Assembly (NCBI GenBank): GCA_002390745.1
Contig: DGQK01000001.1
Span: forward strand, 55,110 to 119,109
From: Bacteroidetes bacterium UBA4416
Lineage (GTDB): Bacteria; Bacteroidota; Bacteroidia; B-17B0; Aurantibacillaceae
Reading direction: 5' to 3'
DNA: 64,000 bases
Shown here piece after piece: positions 25,977 to 35,291 of the stretch. The first letter of the stretch is position 1; each line of letters opens with the position of its first letter. Under the pieces are notes generated by a model. The model did not search any database, was not told where the DNA came from, and was given only the letters and a program-made list of their open reading frames with translations. The position numbers and the translations under genes are program-made.

Positions 25977-27173
25977 ATGAAAACGCATGTTATCCCTATG
26001 CTGGCGCTGAGCCTGTTCTGTTTCACTGCCGGCGCCCAACACCGAAGCATCAACTTTGAGCATACAGCCTGGAAAGACATAAAAGCCAAAGCCAAAAAAG
26101 AAAACAAGCTCATCTTTGTGGATGCCTACACCACCTGGTGCGGCCCTTGCAAGCAAATGGCGCGGATGGTATTTACCAATGATACAGCCGCCGATTATTA
26201 CAATGCCAATTTTATTAATGCGAAGATCGACATGGAAAAAGGGGAAGGCCCGGAGATCGCAAAGCAGTACAACGTAGCCTGCTACCCCAACCTGCTGTTC
26301 ATTGACGGTGACGGAAACCTGGTACACCGTGTGGCGGGCTCCATGCCCGTATCCTCCTTTGTAGACCTGGGCAAAACAGCAAAGGACGACAGCCGGAACT
26401 TTTCCTGGTATGTCAAAAATTACGAAGCCAAAAAAACAGACGCCGCTTTTGTAGCCGCCTATATTGATGCCATTTCCGGAACCTGCCTGGAGCCTGACAA
26501 GGAGCTGATGCAATACTTCTCCCTTCAAAGCGAAAAAGACCTGTGGACTGAGGCCAACTGGAACATGATTAACAATTATACCAGCGACCTCCATTCGCGC
26601 GAATTCAAATTCCTTGTTGACAACAGGGTCAAGCTTGGGGAAATGTATACCGAGGCTGCCGTGAACGAAAAAATGACCCACGTGGCCGAAAGCAGCCTGG
26701 CTGCCAATGTGCGGACCAAGCCTTTTGACCAGGCTAAATACGATCTTCTCAAGCAGCAAATTACTGCGCTTCATATTCCGGGGGGTAAACAAATCCTGTT
26801 TGAATCGGACCTCAGCCTTGCCCAACGCAACAAGGACTGGAAAACTTATACCGAGCTGGCTGTCGCAAATGTAGACACCTATTATAGCCACAGCGCGAAC
26901 GACCTCAACAGCATTGCCTGGGATTTCTATGAGAACGTGGATGACAAGGCCGCTTTACTGAAAGCAGAAGCCTGGGCCAGGCAATCTGTGAACATAGAGG
27001 CTTCTTACCCCAACCTGGATACCTATGCGTCCTTGCTTTACAAGAATGGCAAAAAAAGTGAAGCCATGGCAACCGCAACGAAGGCGATCGAATTCGCCAA
27101 AAAGGAAGGCTACCCTGCCGACGAATACAAGGCTACCAGCGATCTTCTCACGAAGATCAAAGCGATGAAGTGA
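25977..27173 (+). CDS. Periplasmic thioredoxin-fold protein with long C-terminal region
   Basis: A 398-residue protein with a signal peptide (MKTHVIPMLALSLFCFTAGA). Residues about 25-140 form a thioredoxin domain with active site WCGPCKQM (Cys55, Cys58) and the cis-proline segment ACYPNLLFID. The remaining 250 residues are helical and end with repeated alanine-rich helices (residues about 325-398: AEAWARQSV, NLDTYASLLYKNGK, EAMATATKAIEFAKKEG) that resemble TPRs. Probably a periplasmic thiol reductase or chaperone; partner unknown. Confidence 0.82.
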   Translation: MKTHVIPMLALSLFCFTAGAQHRSINFEHTAWKDIKAKAKKENKLIFVDAYTTWCGPCKQMARMVFTNDTAADYYNANFINAKIDMEKGEGPEIAKQYNVACYPNLLFIDGDGNLVHRVAGSMPVSSFVDLGKTAKDDSRNFSWYVKNYEAKKTDAAFVAAYIDAISGTCLEPDKELMQYFSLQSEKDLWTEANWNMINNYTSDLHSREFKFLVDNRVKLGEMYTEAAVNEKMTHVAESSLAANVRTKPFDQAKYDLLKQQITALHIPGGKQILFESDLSLAQRNKDWKTYTELAVANVDTYYSHSANDLNSIAWDFYENVDDKAALLKAEAWARQSVNIEASYPNLDTYASLLYKNGKKSEAMATATKAIEFAKKEGYPADEYKATSDLLTKIKAMK

Positions 27174-27546
27174 TCTAACCGTCAACACACTAAGACATGG
27201 CGCCACGATACCTTGTGTGAAGCGTACCGGAAACTGTTCTTATACTCCGTCGTTCCGATGCATTCTGCATTACGCTTAATCTGTTCCAGGTGCCCACATT
27301 TTCATTTGCATACCATAGTGTTCAACCCCTTCAGGGTTGATATGGAGCGGGCATTTTTGTTATTCATGTTGAAGCCCTTCGGGATTCCCTGCCTTGATCT
27401 GCTGAATCCCTGTTATCCGCGACTGCACAGTGATATGATCGCATCGGGATTGCACTCATCGTTTTCCGCAAAGAGGCATGCGAAAAACACCCGAACTGAC
27501 TTGAGGTTGTTCTTTCAATCGGTTGCCAATGCAGGATTAACTAAAA
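27174..27546. other. Non-coding interval with a repeat-like palindrome
   Basis: 373 bases between the thioredoxin-fold gene and rnc, which converge. It contains ttcaaccccttcagggttga (27329-27348), with arms caaccc and gggttg around cttca, and a related attgaag/gttgaagcccttcgg stretch 40 bases on. Such units look like degenerate short palindromic repeats. Frames on both strands have no family resemblance. Confidence 0.4.
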
Positions 27547-28263
27547 CTACTTGAAATTTTCGAGCGCGAGCTGCGCTACTTTTTGTTCGGCCACTTTTTT
27601 GGATTTGTGCTCGAACTCTGCAAAAGGCACGCCGTCGATGGTGAGCTGAATGGTGTACAGCTTTTCCTTGCCTACGCGGTCTTCTTTCAGGGTCACATAT
27701 TCAAAGCGCTTCTTTTTGCGCTGCATCAGGATCTGGAACTGAGATTTGTAGTCCGTATCGTTTTGCAGGAGCTGGCTCATGTCGAGGTGGATCTTAATGA
27801 TCCGGTTGAGAACGAATTTGCGGGTCACTTCAAAGCCCTTATCCATAAACACTGCGCCGATAAAGGCTTCGAACACATCCCCATAAGCCGAGGAGCTTAC
27901 TTTTTCCTTTTTGGTAAGATTGGAGTGCAGCAGCGTATCGAATCCGAATTTTTTTGAGAGGCCGTAAAGATGTTGCCCGTTCACGATCCGGCTCCGGATC
28001 TGTGTGAGGAAGCCTTCATCTTTTTTGGGATAGAGCTTAAACAGGTACTCGCTGACGATAGCTCCCAGGATGACATCACCCAGGAACTCCAGGCGTTCGT
28101 TGCTCTGGAGGTGCTCGTTATGATTCCCCATCGAGCTATGCCTGAAAGCCTGCCGGTACAGGGCAAGGTTATCCGGATAAAAGCCCAAAATATTTTTAAG
28201 CCTTTGCCTGAATTCTTTATCCTCTTTAGGTAAGTTCTTTAAAACGGATAAAAGTTTTATCAA
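27547..28263 (-). CDS. rnc: Ribonuclease III
   Basis: A 238-residue double-strand-specific RNase that processes rRNA and other RNAs. The catalytic signature is NERLEFLGDVILG, and the second acidic cluster is YGDVFEAFIGAVFMDKG, together the Mg-binding Glu/Asp set. The C-terminal 70 residues (DYKSQFQILMQRKKKRF to VAQLALENFK) form the dsRNA-binding domain. It lies 10 bases after fabF and is probably cotranscribed in an acpP-fabF-rnc unit, an arrangement common in Bacteroidota. Confidence 0.93.
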   Translation of the reverse strand: MIKLLSVLKNLPKEDKEFRQRLKNILGFYPDNLALYRQAFRHSSMGNHNEHLQSNERLEFLGDVILGAIVSEYLFKLYPKKDEGFLTQIRSRIVNGQHLYGLSKKFGFDTLLHSNLTKKEKVSSSAYGDVFEAFIGAVFMDKGFEVTRKFVLNRIIKIHLDMSQLLQNDTDYKSQFQILMQRKKKRFEYVTLKEDRVGKEKLYTIQLTIDGVPFAEFEHKSKKVAEQKVAQLALENFK

Positions 28264-28272
28264 AATAAGGTA

Positions 28273-29526
28273 TTAAGCGGTGTATTTTTTCATCACAACC
28301 GCCGCATTATGACCTCCAAAGCCGAAAGTATTGCTGATAGCCACGTTGACCGTACGTTCCTGAGCTTTATTCAGCGTTAAGTTCAGTTTAGGATCTATTT
28401 CAGGGTCGATTGTTTTGTGGTTGATCGTTGGAGGAACGATATTGTTTTTAATTGCCAGAACCGTTGCAATGGCTTCTACCGCGCCGGCAGCACCCAATAA
28501 GTGACCAGTCATGGATTTGGTAGAGCTGATGTTCATGACATAAGCCTGATCGCCAAACACATTGGTAATGGCTTTCAGTTCGGCACCGTCGCCCAGTGGG
28601 GTGCTGGTACCGTGTGTGTTGATGTAATCCACCTCGTTAGGAGAGATGTTGGCGTCCTTCAACGCGCGCTGCATCACCAGCGTAGCGCCTAATCCTTCCG
28701 GATGCGGTGCTGTAATGTGGTAGGCGTCGCCGCTCATACCGCCGCCGATCACCTCGGCATAAATTTTTGCACCTCTGGCGAGGGCATGCTCAAGCTCTTC
28801 CAGCACAAGGGCTGCACCGCCTTCTCCTAACACAAAGCCATCGCGGTCTTTGTCATAAGGGCGTGAAGCCGTTTCGGGGCTGTCGTTGCGCAGGCTCATA
28901 GCCTGGCAGGCGTTGAAACCACCGATGCCGCTTTCGTTGATGGCTGCTTCCGAACCTCCGGTAACAATGGCGTTGGCTTTCCCCAGGCGAATGTAGGTAA
29001 AGGCGTCGATGAGGGCAGTTGTGGAAGAAGCGCAGGCAGAAACGGTCGTGAAGTTAGGGCCTCTGAAACCAAAACGTATCGAGATATGGCCTGAGCAGAT
29101 ATCAGCGATCATTTTCGGAATAAAGAAGGGGTTGAAACGTGGGGTTCCGTCCCCTTTGGCAAAGTTAAAGGTTTCTGTCTGGAACGTGTCCAGCCCGCCG
29201 ATCCCTGAGCCCCAGATCACACCGACCTCGTTCTTATCGATCCCTTCCGCATCCAGCCCGGCGTCTTTTACAGCCTGTACAGAAGCAGCGATACCGTAGT
29301 GCGAAAAAGCATCGAGGCGCTGAGCCTCTTTCCTGTCAAAATATTCTTCAAGCTTAAAGCCCTTTACCTCGCAGGCAAAACGGGTTTTAAATTTGGTTGC
29401 ATCAAAACGCGTAATAGGTGCGGCGCCACTGACACCGTTAATCAGATTTGTCCAATAATCATTGACGTTATTGCCCAAAGGGGTAACGGCACCAAGTCCC
29501 GTAACTACTACGCGCTTAAATTGCAT
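28273..29526 (-). CDS. fabF: Beta-ketoacyl-ACP synthase II
   Basis: Elongates fatty acids by condensing acyl-enzyme with malonyl-ACP. The 417-residue protein starts RVVVTGLGAVTPLG; the catalytic cysteine is Cys165 in TVSACASSTT, and the two histidines lie in INTHGTSTPLGD and GHLLGAAGA. The C terminus ISNTFGFGGHNA is also characteristic. It follows acpP by 34 bases and precedes rnc by 10, so the three probably form one operon. Confidence 0.96.
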   Translation of the reverse strand: MQFKRVVVTGLGAVTPLGNNVNDYWTNLINGVSGAAPITRFDATKFKTRFACEVKGFKLEEYFDRKEAQRLDAFSHYGIAASVQAVKDAGLDAEGIDKNEVGVIWGSGIGGLDTFQTETFNFAKGDGTPRFNPFFIPKMIADICSGHISIRFGFRGPNFTTVSACASSTTALIDAFTYIRLGKANAIVTGGSEAAINESGIGGFNACQAMSLRNDSPETASRPYDKDRDGFVLGEGGAALVLEELEHALARGAKIYAEVIGGGMSGDAYHITAPHPEGLGATLVMQRALKDANISPNEVDYINTHGTSTPLGDGAELKAITNVFGDQAYVMNISSTKSMTGHLLGAAGAVEAIATVLAIKNNIVPPTINHKTIDPEIDPKLNLTLNKAQERTVNVAISNTFGFGGHNAAVVMKKYTA

Positions 29527-29560
29527 GAGAGAAATATTTTAAAGTAAAAAGTGTGTAAGC

Positions 29561-29800
29561 TTAGTTTTTAGCGTTTGCCTCAATGTAAGAGATCGCATCT
29601 CCAACAGTAGCAATTTTTTCCGCCTGATCATCAGGAATAGCGATGTTGAATTCTTTTTCGAATTCCATGATCAATTCTACTGTATCCAGAGAATCGGCAC
29701 CTAAATCATTAGTGAAGCTTGCAGTTGGTGTTACTTCTTTTTCTTCTACACCTAACTTATCTACGATGATAGATTTTACTTTTGATGAAATGTCTGACAT
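29561..29800 (-). CDS. acpP: Acyl carrier protein
   Basis: A 79-residue acidic protein that carries acyl chains on a 4'-phosphopantetheine attached to Ser37 in the GADSLD motif. The helix 2 sequence DTVELIMEFEKEFNI and the C-terminal TVGDAISYIEAN are typical. It is first in the minus-strand acpP-fabF-rnc cluster and has its own consensus promoter. Confidence 0.97.
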   Translation of the reverse strand: MSDISSKVKSIIVDKLGVEEKEVTPTASFTNDLGADSLDTVELIMEFEKEFNIAIPDDQAEKIATVGDAISYIEANAKN

Positions 29801-29825
29801 TGTGTTTTAGTTTAAAAATTTGCGA

Positions 29826-29855
29826 CAAAGATAACGCTATGACGCAAATATCAAA
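29826..29855 (-). promoter_or_regulatory. Bacteroidota-type promoter for acpP-fabF-rnc
   Basis: On the minus strand TTTG (29852-29855) and TATCTTTG (29826-29833) are 18 bases apart, close to the -33/-7 consensus. The acpP start codon lies about 25 bases downstream. Confidence 0.65.
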
Positions 29856-29858
29856 AAA

Positions 29859-29915
29859 AAAAGCCTTTTAAGTAATCTCTTGTTTTTCAAACAATTGAGC
29901 TTAAAAGGCTTTTTT
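29859..29915 (-). terminator. Terminator of the small membrane-protein gene
   Basis: Arms aaaagccttttaag (about 29859-29872) and cttaaaaggctttttt (29900-29915) flank a 27-base loop; A and T tracts on both sides suit bidirectional use. It separates the upstream small gene from the acpP promoter. Confidence 0.7.
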
Positions 29916-29966
29916 GATACCGATCAAATAGTGGTTTTTCACCAATAAACAGGCTTATTTGGGCTC

Positions 29967-30263
29967 TCAGGCCGATTTTTTGATGACCCGGTGATGGTGG
30001 TGATGCCTGTGGGAAACGGGGCGGCGGGCCTGGGTCTTATCCTCTTCCCGGGAACGGCGCTTATCGATCATGGAATACACGAAGTAGGCCACTACCCCGA
30101 ACACCAGCACACTGCCAATGATGTAGAGGCTGTTCATCTGGTCGCCGGAAACGATCTTTTTGGAAACGCCCGGCTCCTGCGCCTGTATCCAAAACGACTG
30201 AAATACCATAAAAACGAATAACAGCTTGCTGCTGATGGCGGATGTGTTGCTTTTTGTTTCCAT
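29967..30263 (-). CDS. Small single-pass membrane protein with a histidine-rich tail
   Basis: 98 residues. An N-terminal hydrophobic stretch (LLFVFMVFQSFWIQAQ) probably is a signal peptide, a second helix runs about LYIIGSVLVFGVVAYFVYSM, and the cytosolic or periplasmic tail is basic and histidine-rich (SHRHHHHHRVIKK). The tail could bind metal, but this is only inference. Not recognised as a family. The gene is between rimP (divergent) and acpP, with a terminator behind it. Confidence 0.55.
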   Translation of the reverse strand: METKSNTSAISSKLLFVFMVFQSFWIQAQEPGVSKKIVSGDQMNSLYIIGSVLVFGVVAYFVYSMIDKRRSREEDKTQARRPVSHRHHHHHRVIKKSA

Positions 30264-30396
30264 ACTGACTGAATTTTGGTTCTTGCCGCGGTTCCAGTGC
30301 CTGATGCCGGAGGCAAAAACAGGTTAAACAATAAACTACCAAGGGGGACTTGTAGCTAAGTTAGCGAAAAACCGCCAAAGGGGAAAGCGCATAAAA

Positions 30397-30428
30397 TTTG
30401 GCTGTTTGAAAAGATATACCTATATTTG
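30397..30428 (+). promoter_or_regulatory. Bacteroidota-type promoter for rimP-nusA-infB
   Basis: TTTG at 30397-30400 and TATATTTG at 30421-30428 with a 20-base spacer, a full match to the consensus. It sits 63 bases upstream of rimP. Confidence 0.75.
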
Positions 30429-30490
30429 TACTCGCAAATCAAAAAAAGAAGAAGGCTGGGACGATAAAGTCCCTTTTTTATTTTAATAAA

Positions 30491-30955
30491 ATGATTAAAA
30501 AGCAAACAGTCATCGACCTGGCAAAAACACAACTCGAAGGCTCTGACAAATTTATTGTGGACGTCAAAGTATCGGCGGCCAACAAAATTGAGGTATACAT
30601 CGATTCGCCCAGGCACATTTCCATTGCCGACTGCGTAGACCTGAGCCGCTTCATCGAAAAGAGCCTCGACCGCGAGAAGGACGATTTTGAGCTGCAGGTA
30701 TCCTCGCCGGGAGCAACGGAACCGTTCAAGGTGCTGGAGCAATACAAAAAATACACAGGCACGAAAGTATCCGTAGTGACCAAAGAGGGAAGCAGGCACG
30801 AAGGCATCCTGAAAAGCGCCGGAGACGAGGGGTTTGAGCTGGAAGAAACGAGAAGGGAGAAAAAAACCGTAGGCAAGGGCAACCATACTGTGACAGAAAT
30901 TATTAACCTAACATACAATCAAATCAAAGAAACAAAATCTGTATTACCTTTTTAA
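30491..30955 (+). CDS. rimP: Ribosome maturation factor RimP
   Basis: A 154-residue protein needed for 30S subunit maturation. It has the two-domain layout: an N-terminal alpha/beta domain ending DDFELQVSSPGATEPF (SSPG is characteristic) and a C-terminal SH3-like domain (GTKVSVVTKEGSRHEGIL). First gene of the rimP-nusA-infB operon, 11 bases before nusA. Its order next to nusA and infB is conserved across bacteria. Confidence 0.92.
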   Translation: MIKKQTVIDLAKTQLEGSDKFIVDVKVSAANKIEVYIDSPRHISIADCVDLSRFIEKSLDREKDDFELQVSSPGATEPFKVLEQYKKYTGTKVSVVTKEGSRHEGILKSAGDEGFELEETRREKKTVGKGNHTVTEIINLTYNQIKETKSVLPF

Positions 30956-30966
30956 AAAACAAAACA

Positions 30967-32229
30967 ATGGAAAGCGTAAATTTAATTGAATCATTCTCGT
31001 TATTTAAAGAAGACAAGAACATTGATAGAGCAACGTTAATGAGTATCATCGAGGATGTATTCCGTACTATGCTGATCAAAAAGTATGGCGACGCGAAAAA
31101 TTTTGACATCATCGTAAACCCGGATAAAGGGGATATAGAAATTTATAAGAACAGGACCATTGTAGACGACGAGTTTGCAGAAGACTCTTTTGACTATGAT
31201 CCAAACAAGCATATCAGCCTGACAGACGCTCAGAAGATCGAGCCTGATTTTGAGATCGGCGAAGAGGTAACGGAGCTGGTGAAGCTGGAGGAGATCGGCC
31301 GCCGCAATGTGCTGTCAGTACGCCAGAACCTGGTTCAAAAGATCCTTGAACTGGAGAAAAGCGGTATTTACAACAAATACAAGGAGCGTGTGGGCGACAT
31401 CATCAATGCAGAAGTATACCAGGTGTGGAAAAAAGAGATCATGCTCCTGGACGACGAGGGCAATGAGCTGTTGCTTCCTAAAACTGAGCAGATCCCGTCT
31501 GACTTTTTCAAGAAGGGCGACTCTGTGAAAGCGGTTGTGCATAAGGTGGAGCTTAAAAACGGAACACCGACGATCACCATGTCGCGCACGGCGCCTTCTT
31601 TCCTGGAGCGCCTGTTTGAGATGGAGGTTCCGGAGGTGTTTGACGGGCTGATCACGATCAAGAAAATTGTACGCGAACCGGGTGAAAGAGCCAAGGTTGC
31701 CGTAGAGTCTTACGACGACCGCATCGACCCTGTTGGTGCTTGTGTCGGGATGAAAGGCTCCAGGATTCACGGCATTGTGCGTGAGTTGAAAAACGAGAAC
31801 ATCGACGTGATCAATTACACCGCCAATCCGCAACTCCTGATACAGCGCGCCCTGAGCCCTGCCAAGGTAACTTCTGTGAAATTGCATGAGGATACCAAAC
31901 GTGCTGAGGTGTTCCTGAAGCCTGACCAGATTTCCCTGGCAATTGGCAAAGGAGGCTTCAACATTAAGCTGGCCGGTAAACTGACAGGTTATGAAATCGA
32001 TGTGTTCCGCGATAATGACGAAGCTGCCGTAGACATCGAAGACGTTGACCTGATCGAATTCTCGGATGAGATCGAGGAGTCGGTGATCAAATCGTTACAG
32101 GCAATTGGCTGTGACACCGCCAAATCTGTACTGGAGCTTGACAACAGCGACCTCGTACGTCGAACAGGATTGACCGAGGATGTGATTGAAGATGTGAAGC
32201 AGGTGCTTCAGTCTGAGTTTGAAGATTAA
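30967..32229 (+). CDS. nusA: Transcription termination/antitermination factor NusA
   Basis: A 420-residue RNA-binding elongation factor. The N-terminal domain starts with LIESFSLFKEDKNIDRATLM; an S1 domain lies at about residues 135-200; and two KH domains follow, with VGACVGMKGSRIHGIVRELKNENID (first KH loop) and ISLAIGKGGFNIKLAGKL (second GxxG loop). The tail ends in a short acidic segment. Between rimP and infB in the classic operon. Confidence 0.95.
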   Translation: MESVNLIESFSLFKEDKNIDRATLMSIIEDVFRTMLIKKYGDAKNFDIIVNPDKGDIEIYKNRTIVDDEFAEDSFDYDPNKHISLTDAQKIEPDFEIGEEVTELVKLEEIGRRNVLSVRQNLVQKILELEKSGIYNKYKERVGDIINAEVYQVWKKEIMLLDDEGNELLLPKTEQIPSDFFKKGDSVKAVVHKVELKNGTPTITMSRTAPSFLERLFEMEVPEVFDGLITIKKIVREPGERAKVAVESYDDRIDPVGACVGMKGSRIHGIVRELKNENIDVINYTANPQLLIQRALSPAKVTSVKLHEDTKRAEVFLKPDQISLAIGKGGFNIKLAGKLTGYEIDVFRDNDEAAVDIEDVDLIEFSDEIEESVIKSLQAIGCDTAKSVLELDNSDLVRRTGLTEDVIEDVKQVLQSEFED

Positions 32230-32311
32230 CAAATGGTTAATAAAAGAAGTTAGCTTTCTTTTTTCAGAAATAAAAAAGCAAAATTGAACTAAAAAGAAGA
32301 GGGAAATACAT

Positions 32312-35185
32312 ATGTCAGACGCAAAAACAATGCGATTAAGCAAGGTAGCAAAGGAATTCAATTTATCCCTGGGGAAAATTGTGGAGTTCCTTTCTGCCAA
32401 AGGTCGCCAGGTAGAAAACAATCCCAACGCCAAGATCGGCGATGATGAGTATGCTTTGTTATCCAAAGAATTCTCGGGGGATAAGTCTGCCAAAGAAGAG
32501 GCTCAGAATGTCGGGCTTAGTCTTAACAAGCTGAAACGCGAAACGATTGTCCTGGAGGATCCGAAGGCCCTGAAAGCGAAGGAGGAGCAGAAAGCGAAAG
32601 AGGAGGCTGCTGCAAAAGCAGCGGAGGAGAAAAGGCTGGCAGAAGAAAAGGCGAAGGCGGAAGCCCTGGAAAAGTCCAGGATCGTGGTGCAGGAAAAACC
32701 TGCGGAAACAAAGCCTGTGGTAGAAGAGCCTACAGAAACGCCGGGGCTCACCGGGCCTAAGGTACTGGGCAAAGTGGACCTCGACTCGCTGAACCAAAAA
32801 ACCAAACCGGATAAAAAAACCAAGAAAGACGCCAGTCCTGCGACCGATAAGGACGAGGAGGCAAAAACGGCAAAAGGCCGGAAAAAAACGGAGCCGGTTG
32901 CTGAAGAGGAGCCTGTGGTAGAGAAAACGGTGGAGCCCGTGGTAGTAGAAACACCAAGTGAAACGCCGGCGGTAACGGAAGGAGAGCACAAGGAAGATTT
33001 CCACGAAACAGTATACCAGAAGCTGGAAGGCCCCAAAATTATGGGTAAGATCGAGCTCCCGGTAGCTAAAGATCCGAAGAAAACAGCGGCATCTGCCGGC
33101 GCCGGATCATTGGCCGATAAGAAAAAACGCAAGCGCATCCGCAAAGGCGGTATGACGCCTGAAGAGATCAAAAAAGTAGGCACCGAGCAGGCGCAGATCG
33201 CGCGCGACAGGGCCAAAGAAAAATACGGCGACCCGCGTGCCAAGAAAACTCCGGGAACCCGCGAATCGCGCCCGGCCTTAACGGATGAGGAAATCCAGGC
33301 ACAGATCAAGGAAACGCTGGCCCGCCTGAGCAGCAAAGGTTCCAAGTCGAAAGCATCCAAATACCGCCGTGATAAGCGTGATGACGTTCGCGACAAAATG
33401 GAAGCAGAACAGGAGCTTTCCAACCTGGAAAAGAAAACGCTGAAGGTCACAGAATTCGTGTCGGCCAACCAGCTGGCGCAGATGATGAACGTGCCGGTAA
33501 CCCAGATCATTTCTACATGCATGAGCCTCGGCTTGTTTGTATCCATCAACCAACGCCTGGATGCAGAAACCCTGGCCATCGTTGCGGAAGAGTTTGGATT
33601 CAAAACGGAATTCGTGAGCGTGGAAGCGCAGGAATCAATTGAGGACCAGGATACCGAAAATCCGGAGGACATGGTAGAACGCCCACCGGTTGTGACCATC
33701 ATGGGCCACGTCGATCACGGTAAAACCTCCCTGCTCGATTATATCCGCAAAACGAACGTTACGGCTGGCGAAGCGGGTGGCATCACCCAGCACATTGGCA
33801 GCTATAATGTAAAACTGGACAGTGGAAAATCCATTACATTCCTGGATACCCCCGGTCACGAAGCCTTCACGGCCATGCGTGCCCGTGGTGCCAAAGTAAC
33901 GGACATCGTGATCATTGTGGTAGCAGCCGACGACAGCGTGATGCCTCAAACGCGTGAGGCCATCAACCACGCGCAGGCAGCCGGTGCTCCAATGATCATT
34001 GCCATCAATAAAATTGACAAGCCGGGCGCAAACCCGGATAACATCCGCCAGGCATTGGCTTCCATGAACATTTTAGTGGAAGAATGGGGTGGTAAATACC
34101 AATCGCAGGAAATCTCTGCGAAGTTCGGCAAGAACATCGACCTTCTCCTCGAAAAAATTGTACTGGAGGCGGAGATCCTCGACCTGAAAGCCAATCCGAA
34201 AGCCAAAGCCTCCGGATCGGTTGTAGAAGCCAAACTGGACAAAGGCCGCGGACACGTGGTAGATGTGATCGTACAAAAAGGAACACTGCGCATCGGCGAC
34301 ATTCTCGTAGCCGGTTGCTACAGCGGCAGGGTGAAAGCTATGACCAATGAGCACGGTGTGAATGTGAAAGAAGCAGGCCCGTCTATCCCGGTACAGCTAT
34401 TGGGCCTGAACGGCGCGCCGACAGCGGGCGATAAGTTCAACGTGATGAGCGATGAGCGAGAAGCGCGTGAGCTGGCCAACAAACGCCTGCAACTGCAACG
34501 CGAGCAAGGGATCCGCACTCAAAAACATATTACACTGGATGAGATCGGAAGACGACTGGCTATCGGCGACTTCAAGGAGCTGAACGTGATCGTGAAAGCC
34601 GATGTGGATGGTTCTCTCGAGGCCTTATCCGACTCCCTGGAGAAATTATCGACGGAGAAAATCCAGATCAATATCATCCTGAAATCGGTAGGTGCCATCA
34701 GCGAGAACGATGTGATGCTCGCCAGCGCCTCCAATGCCATCATCGTGGGCTTCCAGGTTCGTCCTTCGGCAGCAGCACGCAAGCTGGCAGAGCAGGAAGA
34801 GATCGACGTGCGCCTCTACTCCATCATCTACGATGCGATCAACGAGATCAAAGCGGCGATGGAAGGGATGCTGTCACCGGAGTTCGAAGAGAAAGTGGTT
34901 TGCAACATCGTGGTGCGCGAAGTATTCAACATTACGAAGGTAGGAACCATTGCCGGTTGCTATGTGCTCGACGGAAAGGTAACACGCAACACCAAAGTTC
35001 GTGTGATCCGCGATGGCATTGTGATCCATACAGGTGCTTTAGGATCTCTGAAACGCTTCAAAGACGATGTGAAGGAAGTTACTACCGGATACGAGTGCGG
35101 CCTGAACATCGATGGCTTCAACGACATCAAAGTGGACGACATCATCGAAGGCTACGAAATGGTGGAAATCAAAGCGAAACTTTAA
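32312..35185 (+). CDS. infB: Translation initiation factor IF-2
   Basis: A 957-residue GTPase that delivers initiator tRNA to the ribosome. Residues about 60-330 are a charged, low-complexity Bacteroidota-type extension rich in Lys, Glu, Ala and Thr. The N-terminal helical IF2_N domain precedes the G domain: G1 GHVDHGKTS near residue 465-473, G3 DTPGHEAF, G4 NKID. Domains II-IV follow through VEIKAKL. An 82-base gap with a possible hairpin separates it from nusA; a strong terminator follows. Length is at the long end of the family. Confidence 0.95.
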   Translation: MSDAKTMRLSKVAKEFNLSLGKIVEFLSAKGRQVENNPNAKIGDDEYALLSKEFSGDKSAKEEAQNVGLSLNKLKRETIVLEDPKALKAKEEQKAKEEAAAKAAEEKRLAEEKAKAEALEKSRIVVQEKPAETKPVVEEPTETPGLTGPKVLGKVDLDSLNQKTKPDKKTKKDASPATDKDEEAKTAKGRKKTEPVAEEEPVVEKTVEPVVVETPSETPAVTEGEHKEDFHETVYQKLEGPKIMGKIELPVAKDPKKTAASAGAGSLADKKKRKRIRKGGMTPEEIKKVGTEQAQIARDRAKEKYGDPRAKKTPGTRESRPALTDEEIQAQIKETLARLSSKGSKSKASKYRRDKRDDVRDKMEAEQELSNLEKKTLKVTEFVSANQLAQMMNVPVTQIISTCMSLGLFVSINQRLDAETLAIVAEEFGFKTEFVSVEAQESIEDQDTENPEDMVERPPVVTIMGHVDHGKTSLLDYIRKTNVTAGEAGGITQHIGSYNVKLDSGKSITFLDTPGHEAFTAMRARGAKVTDIVIIVVAADDSVMPQTREAINHAQAAGAPMIIAINKIDKPGANPDNIRQALASMNILVEEWGGKYQSQEISAKFGKNIDLLLEKIVLEAEILDLKANPKAKASGSVVEAKLDKGRGHVVDVIVQKGTLRIGDILVAGCYSGRVKAMTNEHGVNVKEAGPSIPVQLLGLNGAPTAGDKFNVMSDEREARELANKRLQLQREQGIRTQKHITLDEIGRRLAIGDFKELNVIVKADVDGSLEALSDSLEKLSTEKIQINIILKSVGAISENDVMLASASNAIIVGFQVRPSAAARKLAEQEEIDVRLYSIIYDAINEIKAAMEGMLSPEFEEKVVCNIVVREVFNITKVGTIAGCYVLDGKVTRNTKVRVIRDGIVIHTGALGSLKRFKDDVKEVTTGYECGLNIDGFNDIKVDDIIEGYEMVEIKAKL

Positions 35186-35202
35186 CCATATTACACCATA
35201 CT

Positions 35203-35237
35203 AAAAGTCCTCACAAAATACCGTGAGGACTTTTTTT
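35203..35237 (+). terminator. Intrinsic terminator after infB
   Basis: Stem gtcctcac (35207-35214) and gtgaggac (35223-35230), loop aaaatacc, T7 tract. The stem is identical to that at 7287-7319. Confidence 0.85.
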
Positions 35238-35291
35238 GTGAAACGAATACAGCTCCTAACCTGAACACAAGCTCCTAAAACCCCGCCTTAT

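Noticed and set aside
32503..33702. 399-codon minus-strand frame within infB
   Set aside because: Antisense to the low-complexity Lys/Glu/Ala region of IF-2; its Ser- and Phe-rich translation is a mirror of that composition.
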